Assembly (NCBI GenBank): GCA_023052935.1
Contig: JAJSOM010000038.1
Coordinates: 1 to 64,000 of the forward strand
Source: Piezodorus guildinii
Lineage: Eukaryota; Arthropoda; Insecta; Hemiptera; Pentatomidae
Length of the DNA stretch: 64,000 nt
Direction of reading: 5' to 3'
The notes beneath the pieces are model-generated. The model was not told where the DNA came from and made no database searches. It was given only the letters and a program-made list of their open reading frames with translations. A program made the translations under genes and the position numbers. Shown here piece by piece: positions 1 to 10,900 of the stretch. Positions within the stretch are counted from its first letter, which is position 1. Each line of letters opens with the position of its first letter.

Positions 1-556
1 GCGGGCAACACACGACTTTCACTTACCTCAGTTTCGAAAATCGATTAATGAATTTTCAAATACAGTTAGAGATAAAAAAAATCGTGAAACTATTAAAGAA
101 TTAATTAAATTGAATTTCTATAGAAACATGTGTTTTATTTAAATAAAAATATTATATTATCTTCTAAAATAATCAGCTAGTTTTATCTTCTTTCTTTTAT
201 TTCTTTTCTTTCTTTTCTTTTTATCACTCTCTATTAACTTTTAAAAGCTTGGGTATAAGATAATATTTTTTCTGAAATATTTACCTGATTTAACGGTATA
301 TCATACATGTATATTACTGTTCTAATAAAAAAAAAATATTTTTTCTGTTTTCTCCTATAGTTGGGTATCGAATTCATTCAATTTATATATTTACTTGTTT
401 TTCATCTGTGGTAACAAGGTAATATAGTTATTTTTATAGAATCGACAAAATTAAGGGTACTTTAGAGAAAGAAAATTTAAAATATCGGCATTTAAGCCCT
501 GTCAGACCACTTTTATCCAAATAAAACCTACATGATATTAAAGCCCTTTAAATTAA
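1..556 (+). mobile_element. Helentron/HINE-like element, copy 1 (3'-truncated)
   Basis: This is the 5' half of a repeat seen at six other places in the window. It starts a few bases before the window with the conserved GCGGGCAACACACGACTTTC block. It matches the copies at 22437, 33016 and 59571 through TTTAAGCCCTGTCAGACCA, then leaves the consensus near 556. Complete copies start with TCTGGTGCGGGCAAC, carry CTTTCACTTAC near the 5' end and its inverse GTAAGTGAAAG at the 3' end, and have a palindrome just before the 3' end. They encode nothing. That layout is what is known of HINE (non-autonomous Helentron) elements; the assignment is an inference. Confidence 0.6.
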
Positions 557-602
557 TAAATAAATAAGCCCATAAATTATAGCCTTCATCAGGCTTTTTA
601 GC

Positions 603-641
603 CCTGGTGAAGGCCCACATTGTAGGCCGAAACGTCGGCAC
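603..641 (+). ncRNA. Hammerhead-ribozyme-like motif 1
   Basis: Visible order: CTGGTGA, stem II (AGGCC, 9-nt loop, GGCC), then GAAAC and GTCGGCAC. The canonical core is CUGAUGA; this copy has G for A at the fourth position, which would probably reduce or abolish cleavage. No obvious stem III loop follows the GAAAC box, so any activity may need a dimer. Confidence 0.35.
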
Positions 642-1198
642 ATAATTATAATAACACTTATTTTACATTTCTTTCTCCCTCTTTCCATACTCATATCTTT
701 CTCTGTTACATATCCTGACATATAATTATTAGTTTAATATTACATTATTTTAAAATTTAAATTATTTTTTATTCATACTGTTTCTCTTTTGTAATGACTA
801 TGTTCTTTTTTATATATTAACTATACTCTTAACTATGTTTTTAATATATTACCGTCTTATATCACTTCAAAATTGTTAATATTTAAAATTTTAATTGTTC
901 ACATATTTTTCCTTTGTCATTTTTTTCATTTGCTTAGTCTCTCTTTATATATTCTCATTAAAATATTATCATGTCAATTATGTTTACTTCCATACTTTAT
1001 AACTATCATCTTAATTTTGTTTATTTCCATACTTTATAACTGTCACCTTATTTCCATACTTTATAATTGTCATCTTATTATCATTTTACATTTAATTTTA
1101 TTTATGTTCCCATAATTTATTACTGTCATATTATTATTATATACCTAACGCATTATTAAGTCTATGATTACATTGGTTTTTATCTTGTTTCTTTTAGC

Positions 1199-1238
1199 CC
1201 TGATGAAGGCCCACACTGTAGGCCGAAACGTCGGCACA
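1199..1238 (+). ncRNA. Hammerhead-ribozyme-like motif 2
   Basis: CTGATGA is canonical here, followed by stem II (AGGCC / GGCC), GAAAC and GTCGGCAC. This is the best core match in the window. Stem III is very short or absent, as in the hammerheads described for Penelope-like retroelements. Structure and activity are inferred only. Confidence 0.4.
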
Positions 1239-1262
1239 TAATTAAAACAACACTTATTTTAA

Positions 1263-1795
1263 ATGTGTGTTTCTAATTTATGACCACACCTCCAACCATC
1301 TTCCTCATCTATTTTTTTTTAATAAGTAAATTGATTAATGATGGAAGAATAGTTGAAAGTAGAATGAATAATAGAAAACTTTGGTTGGGGTGCATACATA
1401 ACAAAACAAATATATATCAATAAGTCTCAAACATATAACCCTACTTTTTTTTTTTACATTTTAAAAATATAAAGCGCGCTATCTTATTTAAATGTAGACT
1501 ATCAAACGAATCAAATTTATAATACATTGAATCAAGTTTTTTCCCACCACTTGCTTCGCACAGGTGCAATTTTAATGTGGTGTTATTTTTATTTAAAAAA
1601 TATACTTTGACCAATTGAGTGTTGATCACTAAGGAATTATGAGTTTTCGTTGTAAGAAAAAGTGCACTTAGCAAGGAAATATTATAGGTATTTATTTATG
1701 ATTCTATTCAACCATCGGCAGAAATCGGAATTCAAAAAACACTGGAAATTATTACACAATCGTGTATTATTTCCAAATAACAATAATAATAATAA
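1263..1795. other. No recognised feature
   Basis: A+T-rich sequence with short open frames only. A (TAA)n stretch at about 1780-1797 is the 3' tail of the LINE fragment that follows on the minus strand. Confidence 0.5.
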
Positions 1796-2608
1796 TAGGC
1801 TTACCGAACCGAAGTTTTGATGCCGATACCACCAAACTCTGTCCACACATACTCGTCCAATGTTCACCGTTCAAGCTCAAGCCCTCGAAATCAGCCTTAA
1901 CGCAATCCTCCCATCGACGCTTCGGCCTACCTTTCGGACGTCTACCAGTCGGAACAGCGAAAACCAACTTCCTTGGAATCCGTTCCTCATCGAGCCCAAC
2001 AACTTTACTCGCCCATTTAAGTCTCCGCGATGCTATCAACTCAATTATATTCACAGGATACAAGTTTCGCAATTCCGCGTTGTGCAACCTTCTAAACTCC
2101 CCAGTGGCCTCATCTCTCTTCGGACCAAATATTTTACGCAGTATCTTATTTTCGAAAACCTTAAGCGGTTGTTCATCCTTCAAAGTAAGCGGCCACGTTT
2201 CACATCCGTAAAGAACCGTCGGAAGAATAATAGTTTTATCAATTCTAACCTTTAAGTTTTTAGAAAAAGCCGCGAACTAAGTAATTTAGCAGCTGAATAA
2301 TAACACGCATTTCCCATCTCTAACCGGGACTTTATTTCTTCCTGGATTTCATTTTTTCTTGTTATCATTGAATCTAAATACTTGAATTTCTCTACGTGTT
2401 CAAAAGTATGACCTGATATATCAATATCACCAAGATCGCCACCGTTTTTGCTACTAATCATATATTTCGTCTTATCGGTATGTAATTCGAGTCCTATTTT
2501 TTTACCGGTTTTTATTAACACACTTGTATTTAGTTGTATGGTTTCCGTGTCTTCACCTAACAGTACCAAATCATCGGCATACCTCAACACCGGAATCCTG
2601 TCACCCAT
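1796..2608 (-). pseudogene. Non-LTR retrotransposon reverse transcriptase, 3' fragment
   Basis: Read on the minus strand, the first part (2608 to about 2265) shows the RT catalytic motif RYADDLVLLGE, then an FKYLDS block and IQEEIKSRLEMGNACYYSA. After a frameshift near 2265 the frame continues through VLYGCETW, KILRKIFGP, a RRLKWASKV block and GRRPKGRPKRRWEDCVK. This is the C-terminal RT plus tail of the LINE type often annotated as 'craniofacial development protein 2-like'. The element is 5'-truncated before the RT palm and ends in an (ATT)n tail, as RTE-like LINEs do; I leave the clade open. A second copy is at 24465-24900. Confidence 0.8.
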
Positions 2609-3235
2609 ATTTGAACCTTTTCCAAATGTTTATATTTGGATATAACTGTTTATATGACTGTTGATAGGCAATTAAGTAATATGAAAAGCACTAATTCAAA
2701 GCATTATATCATAGCACAACCATTGATTTCAAAACGCAGTATCTAAGCTAGTTGTTAGCCAAATTAAATGATTATTTTTTCCTTTGGTCCAAAATATAAT
2801 TCTCTATCGAATGGCACTAAAAGTTAGTTATTTTTTTAATTCGTTATACGGATTCTGCGACTCTTGAAACGTAAGCTCTCAAATTTTGAGGGGGGGGGGG
2901 CGAAATTTATTATTTTTTTTTTTTTTGGTCGATAACGATTATTGAAAATAATAAACCAAAAGCATTTATACAGGACTGCGATACTATTTCCTTTTCATTT
3001 CTTTCGATTTTCATTCAAATAATTCATTTAAAATTTCCTGATTCTAGAAATCCTTACATTTTATCTTTATCAGCAATAATAACAGAGTTATCACGGAATC
3101 ACATCTCTTATTAGTTGTGGCTTGACCATATAAGATGATTTTTTAATTTTTTTTTTTTTTTGTCTGGATCTAGAAATTATTTTCGATTATTCTCTATCGT
3201 TCAATGATAACCGATTTTTTATGTTTTTACATCTA

Positions 3236-3805
3236 TTGCAATGCCGGACAAAATTAAAGGATCACTTCAATATTTTGAAATTACTGAACTGTATAGGGTA
3301 TTTTTGAAAATATTATTTTTTTCTTTGGAAGTCACACTTTATTATAAGGATGATAAAAATTCTTTTCTAGAAATTTTTAATAGGAAAACAAATCTAAAAA
3401 TAAAAATGTCCTACAGTCTCAAAATGAAAAAGTAAATATTTGAAATGAAATGAAATAACAAAACTGAATATAATTGATTCCTCTTCGGTCAATGCTCTTC
3501 TGTTGGCCATCATAACGTTCTTACTAAACTCACAAGTAAAACCTAAAGTCTCTTAATTGTTCGAAAATCTTCAATAAGATGAATCTTTGCAAACAACTAA
3601 CCATTTACTGATAGGAAGAAAGAAAAGAAGAGGATTAACTGACCTTTTTCTCCATAAACGGGTGGGAATATAAACAGGTAGAGGATTAACTTGATAAGAT
3701 ACAACACCAAGTCCAGTCTGGAACAAAGGAATTCCTATTTTTATTTCTTATGTAATAATAATATAAATATTTTTAAGTGATCCTTTAATTTTGTCCGACA
3801 GTGTA
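3236..3805. mobile_element. Tc1-like MITE, 570 bp, TA target duplication
   Basis: The left end contains CCGGACAAAATTAAAGGATC and the right end contains its inverse, GATCCTTTAATTTTGTCCG. The element is flanked by TA at 3234-3235 and 3806-3807, the target duplication of Tc1/mariner transposons. The uninterrupted host site is preserved in family B at 28.82 kb (TTTTTACATC followed by TAACCTGTTAC). The interior holds only a 64-codon open frame without a transposase motif, so the element is non-autonomous. Confidence 0.88.
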
Positions 3806-4181
3806 TAACCTGTTACTTGAATATACATATACTTTTTTTTTTTTTTTTTTTTTTTTTTTATCGCGCTTTACTGATTCTAAAAAACTTTCTCATAATATAA
3901 TAACTGAGTTATAAGCGTAATTTATGTGAAAAATTTCAATTTTGTTTTTCTTTTTTCTCTTTTATATGATTATTCGCGGGTTTTTTTTTTGTTAAAAACA
4001 TTAATGATTTTTTTCTCTATCTTCGAAAATAACGTAGTTACAAGCGTATATATCAGCGAGATTTCAATTTTTTTCATTTCTCCTTTTTCATTTCTCCTTT
4101 TTTTTATTTTATTTTATTTTTATTTTTTTATTTTTTTTTTATCACACTTTACTGATTCTAGTAAGGAATACAATAAGTAAG

Positions 4182-4722
4182 TAAGGAATACAATTAATTA
4201 AATAACCTATATGACGAATATCTTGAGAGTCATTTATACAATGAATAATTAAACCAGCACATAAAAATATCAAAGCCTTAAAAAAAGCATGAGTTAATAT
4301 ATAAAAATAATAATACTAATAAAATCCCATAAATAAAATACTTATTATTAAAGTAGTAGTACTTAAAGTAGATAGAGCAATAATCTTTTTCAAATCATAT
4401 TCAAAATTAGCTGCTAATCCAGATATAAATATAGTTAAACAAGAAATTAATAAATAAACATTTAAATTATATATATTTATTAATTCACTAAAACGAATTA
4501 ATAAATAAACTCCTGAAGTAACTAAAGTTGAAGACAACTTTACCAATAATACCACAAATTATTATTCTTATATATTAAACTATTTAAATTCTAAAAAAAA
4601 AAAAAAAAGCAAAAGTATCAAATTTTAAAATTATAATATTTAAAGGTACAAAATGAAAAAAAATCAATATATATTCAGGTAGATCTACATAATTAAAATA
4701 AGACATACCACTATATCCAAAG
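4182..4722 (-). pseudogene. nad5: Nuclear mitochondrial insert (nad5 / trnH chimera)
   Basis: Minus-strand reading from about 4535 down to 4182 gives unmistakable NADH dehydrogenase subunit 5: [35 protein letters not shown], then [19 protein letters not shown] and [15 protein letters not shown] stop interrupts it just after ILFMGFY (about 4316-4318), and ATA codons suit methionine in the invertebrate mitochondrial code. Upstream on the same strand is a partial tRNA-His (4542-4590), and before it (4600-4721) a short frame that may be the nad5 C-terminus. The order C-terminus, trnH, internal nad5 is not the mitochondrial order, so the insert is rearranged. It sits between two family-B copies of CTTTACTGATTCTA. 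Confidence 0.88.
4542..4590 (-). pseudogene. trnH: Partial mitochondrial tRNA-His (5' half)
   Basis: On the minus strand the stretch starts ATTTAAATAGTTTAATATA (acceptor and D-arm, insect trnH style) and runs into a perfect 5-bp anticodon stem ATAAT/ATTAT around the loop TTGTGGT, with anticodon GTG for histidine. The T-arm and 3' acceptor are missing. The sequence passes directly into internal nad5, so this is the junction of a rearranged insert. Confidence 0.7.
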
Positions 4723-4936
4723 GCTTTACTGATTCTAAAAAACTACACATACTTTTCTCTGTTGAAAATAACTGAGTTATGAGCGTATTTATGTGTAAAA
4801 TTTTAATTTTTTTTTCACTTTTTTAAAATTATTTTGTTTTTGTTAAAAAACACTTATTATAAGGTGTTTATTATTATAATAAAAACGATTATCCTTTATC
4901 GTTCAATGATAACCGATTTTTTATGTTTTTACATGA

Positions 4937-7900
4937 CTAAGTTAAAGTCGCCATTCTCGTTGAAAGGATTCTTAACAATTGACATTTATTGTAACCAGGA
5001 TACGGTTCAAAATGGAAGAGAACCTCCATTTTTGACTCGATTCTCCTTTTAAAAGGATACGAATCGAAATAATTCACTGGTAACTAGGATTACCATACTA
5101 AAAAGGACACTTTTTAATATAGAAACTCTCTTCCCGATGCAAGAAGCTTTCCGAAATAACTTAAGTCTAACTGTCTATATTAGGGTGGGTGAGGTGGGTT
5201 ACGCCCGAAAAGGACTAATTTACTATTTCAAAGGATATGCCCGATTTTCATATTTTAAGGACTGTTTTAATTTTTGTTTTTTTCATTCTAAGTTAAAATC
5301 GCCATTCTCGTTGAAAGGATTCTTAACAATTGACATTTATTGTAACCAGGATACGGTTCAAAATGGAAGAGAACCTCCATTTTTGACTCGATTCTCCTTT
5401 TAAAAGGATACGAATCGAAATAATTCACTGGTAACTAGGATTACCATACTAAAAAGGACACTTTTTAATATAGAAACTCTCTTCCCGATGCAAGAAGCTT
5501 TCCGAAATAACTTAAGTCTAACTGTCTATATTAGGGTGGGTGAGGCGGGTTACGCCCGAAAAGGACTAATTTACTATTTCAAAGGATATGCCCGATTTTC
5601 ATATTTTAAGGACTGTTTTAATTTTTGTTTTTTTCATTCTAAGTTAAAATCGCCATTCTCGTTGAAAGGATTCTTAACAATTGACATTTATTGTAACCAG
5701 GATACGGTTCAAAATGGAAGAGAACCTCCATTTTTGACTCGATTCTCCTTTTAAAAGGATACGAATCGAAATAATTCACTGGTAACTAGGATTACCATAC
5801 TAAAAAGGACACTTTTTAATATAGAAACTCTCTTCCCGATGCAAGAAGCTTTCCGAAATAACTTAAGTCTAACTGTCTATATTAGGGTGGGTGAGGTGGG
5901 TTACGCCCGAAAAGGACTAATTTACTATTTCAAAGGATATGCCCGATTTTCTTATTTTAAGGACTGTTTTAATTTTTGTTTTTTTCATTCTAAGTTAAAA
6001 TCGCCATTCTCGTTGAAAGGATTCTTAACAATTGACATTTATTGTAACCAGGATACGGTTCAAAATGGAAGAGAACCTCCATTTTTGACTCGATTCTCCT
6101 TTTAAAAGGATACGAATCGAAATAATTCACTGGTAACTAGGATTACCATACTAAAAAGGACACTTTTTAATATAGAAACTCTCTTCCCGATGCAAGAAGC
6201 TTTCCGGAATAACTTAAGTCTAACTGTCTATATTAGGGTGGGTGAGGTGGGTTACGCCCGAAAAGGACTAATTTACTATTTCAAAGGATATGCCCGATTT
6301 TCATATTTTAAGGACTGTTTTAATTTTTGTTTTTTTCATTCTAAGTTAAAATCGCCATTCTCGTTGAAAGGATTCTTAACAATTGACATTTATTGTAACC
6401 AGGATACGGTTCAAAATGGAAGAGAACCTCCATTTTTGACTCGATTCTCCTTTTAAAAGGATACGAATCGAAATAATTCACTGGTAACTATGATTACCAT
6501 ACTAAAAAGGACACTTTTAATATAGAAACTCTCTTCCCGATGCAAGAAGCTTTCCGAAATAACTTAAGTCTAACTGTCTATATTAGGGTGGGTGAGGTGG
6601 GTTACGCCGAAAAGACTATTTCACAAGATATGCCCGATTTTCATATTTTAAGGACTGTTTTAATTTTTGTTTTTTTTATTCATTGTTAAAGCATTCTTAA
6701 AGAATTTTAACAAGAATATGTCAATAGGACAAATTAGACTCCATTTTTGACGATCCATTAAAGATACGAATGAATATCATGTAACAGATTACAACTTAAA
6801 AGAACTTTTTAGAAACTTTCCGATCAAGAACTTCGAATAATTAAGTTAACTGCTTATTAGGGGCGAGGGGGTTACCCCAAAAGCATTTCTATTTAAGGAT
6901 ATCGATTTATATTTTGGTTTTTAATTTTGTTTTTTCATTCTGTTAAAATTACCATTCTTTATGAAGGATTACATGCAATATGTAAGAACGTCAATGAAAG
7001 AACCTCCTTTTAAGATCCCTAAAAATACAATGAAATAATTACATGTAAAGAACCTTAAAAAGAACTTCTCTTCCCGATGCAAGAAGCTTTCCGAAATAAC
7101 TTAAGTCTAACTGTCTATATTAGGGTGGGTGAGGTGGGTTACGCCCGAAAAGGACTAATTTACTATTTCAAAGGATATGCCCGATTTTCATATTTTAAGG
7201 ACTGTTTTAATTTTTTTTTTTTCATTCTAAGTTAAATCGCCATTCTCGTTGAAAGGATTCTTAACAATTGAATTTATTGTAACCAGATACCTCTTTAAAA
7301 TGAAGATACCCATTGATATTCCTTAAAAGGATACATCAAAAATCACTTAATAGATTACCTACAAAAAGAACTTTATAATAAACTCTTCATAATAGTGTGA
7401 AGGTTAGCCGAAAGGATATTAGTTTCAAAGGATACGGATTTTCATATTTTAAGACGTTTTAATTTTGTTTTTTTCATTCTATTAAGACGCCATTTCGTTT
7501 TGATTCTTAAATTGAATTATTTACAGGAAAGTTTCAAAATGGACACTCATTTTTGATCGATTCTCATTTAAAAGATACGAATGAATAATTCCTGTAAAGG
7601 ATTACCAACTAAAAAGGACATTTTTATATAAAAACTCTCTTCCGATCAAGAAGTTTCCGAAATACTTAAGTAACTTCAATATTAGGGTGACGTTATTAGG
7701 GTGAAAGGACGTGATTTACGCCGAAAAGGACTAATTCCGATTTTCAAAATTATACGATTTTTATTTTAGTTTTTTTATTCTAGTTATTCGCATTCTAGTT
7801 AAAACGGATTCTCTTAAATGAATTTATGTAACTGCATTTAGTTGTCAAATGGAAGGAACCCATTTATGGATGAACCTCCATTTTTGACTCGATCTCCTTT

Positions 7901-10900
7901 TAAAAGGATACGAATCGAAATAATTCACTGGTAATAGATTACCATACTAAAAAGGAACTTTTTAATATAGAAACTCTCTCCGATGCAAGAAGCTTTCCGA
8001 ATAACTTAAGTCTATGTCTTATTAGGTGGGAGGTGGGTTACGCCCGAAAAGGACTAATTTACATTTCAAAGGATATGCCGATTTTCATATTTTAAGGACT
8101 GTTTTATTTTTGTTTTTCATTCTAAGTTAAATCGCCATCTCGTTGAAAGGATTTTACAATTGACATTTATTGAACAGGATACGGTTCAAAATGGAAGAGA
8201 ACTCCATTTTTGACTCGATTCTCTTAAAGGATACAATCGAAATATTCACTGGTAACAGGATTACCATACTAAAAAGGACACTTTTAATATAGAAACTCTC
8301 TCCGATGCAAGAAGCTTTCCGAAATAACTTAAGTCTACTGTCTATATTAGGGGTGGGGGGTTACGCCCGAAAAGGACTAATTTACTATTTCAAGGATATG
8401 CCGATTTTCATATTAAGACTGTTTTAATTTGTTTTTCATTCTAAGTAAATCGCCATTCTCGTGAAAGGATTCTTAACAATTGACATTTATTGTAACCAGG
8501 ATACGGTTCAAAATGGAAGAAACTCCATTTTTGACTCGATTCTCCTTTAAAAGGATACGAATCGAAATAATTCACTGTAACTATGATTACCATACTAAAA
8601 AGGACACTTTTAATATAAAACTCTTTCCCATGCAAGAAGCTTCCGAAATAACTTAAGTCAACTGTCTATATTAGGGTGGTGAGGTGGTTACGCCGAAAAG
8701 ACTAATTTACTATTCAAAGGATAGCCCGATTTTCATATTTTAAGGACTGTTAATTTTGTTTTTTCATTCTAAGTTAATCGCCATTCTCGTTGAAAGGATT
8801 CTTAACAATTGACTTTATTGTAACCAGGATACGGTTCAAAAGGAGAGAACCTCATTTACTCATCTCCTTAAAAGATACGATGAAATATTCATGTAACAGA
8901 TTACCATACTAAAGACACTTTTTATATAGAACTCTCTCCCGAGCAAGAAGCTTTCGAAATAACTTAAGTCTAACTGTCTATATTAGGGTGGGTGAGGTGG
9001 GTTACGCCCGAAAAGGACTAATTTACTATTTCAAAGGATATGCCCGATTTTCATATTTTAAGGACTGTTTTAATTTTTGTTTTTTTCATTCTAAGTTAAA
9101 ATCGCCATTCTCGTTGAAAGGATTCTTAACAATTGACATTTATTGTAACCAGGATACGGTTCAAAATGGAAGAGAACCTCCATTTTTGACTCGATTCTCC
9201 TTTTAAAAGGATACGAATCGAAATAATTCACTGGTAACTAGGATTACCATACTAAAAAGGACACTTTTTAATATAGAAACTCTCTTCCCGATGCAAGAAG
9301 CTTTCCGAAATAACTTAAGTCTAACTGTCTATATTAGGGTGGGTGAGGTGGGTTACGCCCGAAAAGGACTAATTTACTATTTCAAAGGATATGCCCGATT
9401 TTCATATTTTAAGGACTGTTTTAATTTTTGTTTTTTTCATTCTAAGTTAAAATCGCCATTCTCGTTGAAAGGATTCTTAACAATTGACATTTATTGTAAC
9501 CAGGATACGGTTCAAAATGGAAGAGAACCTCCATTTTTGACTCGATTCTCCTTTTAAAAGGATACGAATCGAAATAATTCACTGGTAACTAGGATTACCA
9601 TACTAAAAAGGACACTTTTTAATATAGAAACTCTCTTCCCGATGCAAGAAGCTTCCGAAATAACTTAAGTCTAACTGTCTATATTAGGGTGGGTGAGGTG
9701 GGTTACGCCCGAAAAGGACTAATTTACTATTTCAAAGGATATGCCCGATTTTCATATTTTAAGGACTGTTTTAATTTTTGTTTTTTTCATTCTAAGTTAA
9801 AATCGCCATTCTCGTTGAAAGGATTCTTAACAATTGACATTTATTGTAACCAGGATACGGTTCAAAATGGAAGAGAACCTCCATTTTTGACTCGATTCTC
9901 CTTTTAAAAGGATACGAATCGAAATAATATCACTGGTAACTAGGATTACCATACTAAAAAGGACACTTTTTAATATAGAAACTCTCTTCCCGATGCAAGA
10001 AGCTTTCCGAAATAACTTAAGTCTAACTGTCTATATTAGGGTGGGTGAGGTGGGTTACGCCCGAAAAGGACTAATTTACTATTTCAAAGGATATGCCCGA
10101 TTTTCATATTTTAAGGACTGTTTTAATTTTTGTTTTTTTTCATTCTAAGTTAAAGTCGCCATTCTCGTTGAAAGGATTCTTAACAATTGACATTTATTGT
10201 AACCAGGATACGGTTCAAAATGGAAGAGAAACCCCATTTTTGACTCGATTCTCCTTTTAAAAGGATACGAATCGAAATAAATCAATGGTAACTAGGATTA
10301 CCATACTAAAAAGGACACTTTTTAATATAGAAACTCTCTTCCCGATGCAAGAAGCTGTCCGAAATAACTTAAGTCTAACTGTCTATATTAGGGTGGGTGA
10401 GGTGGGTTACGCCCGAAAAGGACTAATTTACTATTTCAAAGGATATGCCCGATTTTCATATTTTAAGGACTGTTTTAATTTTTGTTTTTTTCATTCTAAG
10501 TTAAAGTCGCCATTCTCGTTGAAAGGATTCTAACAATTGACATTTATTGTAACCAGGATACGGTTCAAAATGGAAGAAAACCACCATTTTTGACTCGATT
10601 CTCCTTTTAAAAGGATACGAATCGAAATAAATCAATGGTAACTAGGATTACCATACTAAAAAGGACACTTTTTAATATAGAAACTCTCTTCCCGATGCAA
10701 GAAGCTGTCCGAAATAACTTAAGTCTAACTGTCTATATTAGGGTGGGTGAGGTGGGTTACGCCCGAAAAGGACTAATTTACTGTTTTAAAGGATATGCCC
10801 GATTTTCATATTTTAAGGACTGTTTTAATTTTTGTTTTTTTTCATTCTAAGTTAAAGTCGCCATTCTCGTTGAAAGGATTCATAACAATTGACATTTATT

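Larger units (their letters stand above)
594..1262 (+). mobile_element. Small element bounded by hammerhead-like direct repeats
   Basis: Two nearly identical direct repeats of about 72 bp (594-665 and 1191-1262) flank roughly 525 bp of A+T-rich, non-coding DNA. Each repeat contains a hammerhead-ribozyme-like core followed by GTCGGCACATAATTA and AACACTTATTTTA. Penelope-like elements and retrozymes are known to carry hammerhead motifs in their terminal direct repeats, so a non-autonomous relative is plausible. No reverse transcriptase is seen here. Short T-rich direct repeats (TTTCCATACTTTATAACTGTC, about 990-1080) lie inside. Confidence 0.45.
2840..4936 (+). repeat. Dispersed repeat family B, copy 1 (with nested insertions)
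   Basis: A composite of short degenerate sub-repeats: TTTACTGATTCTA, CTCTATCTTCGAAAATAAC, TGAGTTATAAGCGTA and TTTATGTGAAAAATTT, separated by long T-runs. It shares blocks with 21377-21990 and, inverted, with 28185-28875 and 36680-37230. The block CGTTCAATGATAACCGATTT...TTTTTACAT occurs twice here (ends 3233 and 4934). The copy is interrupted by the MITE at 3236-3805 and the mitochondrial insert at 4182-4722, and ends at the satellite array. No coding capacity is seen and the class is unknown. Confidence 0.7.

Noticed and set aside
873..1115. 80-residue hydrophobic frame
   Set aside because: Low-complexity Leu/Ile-rich translation of T-rich short direct repeats between the two hammerhead-like repeats; not a membrane protein.
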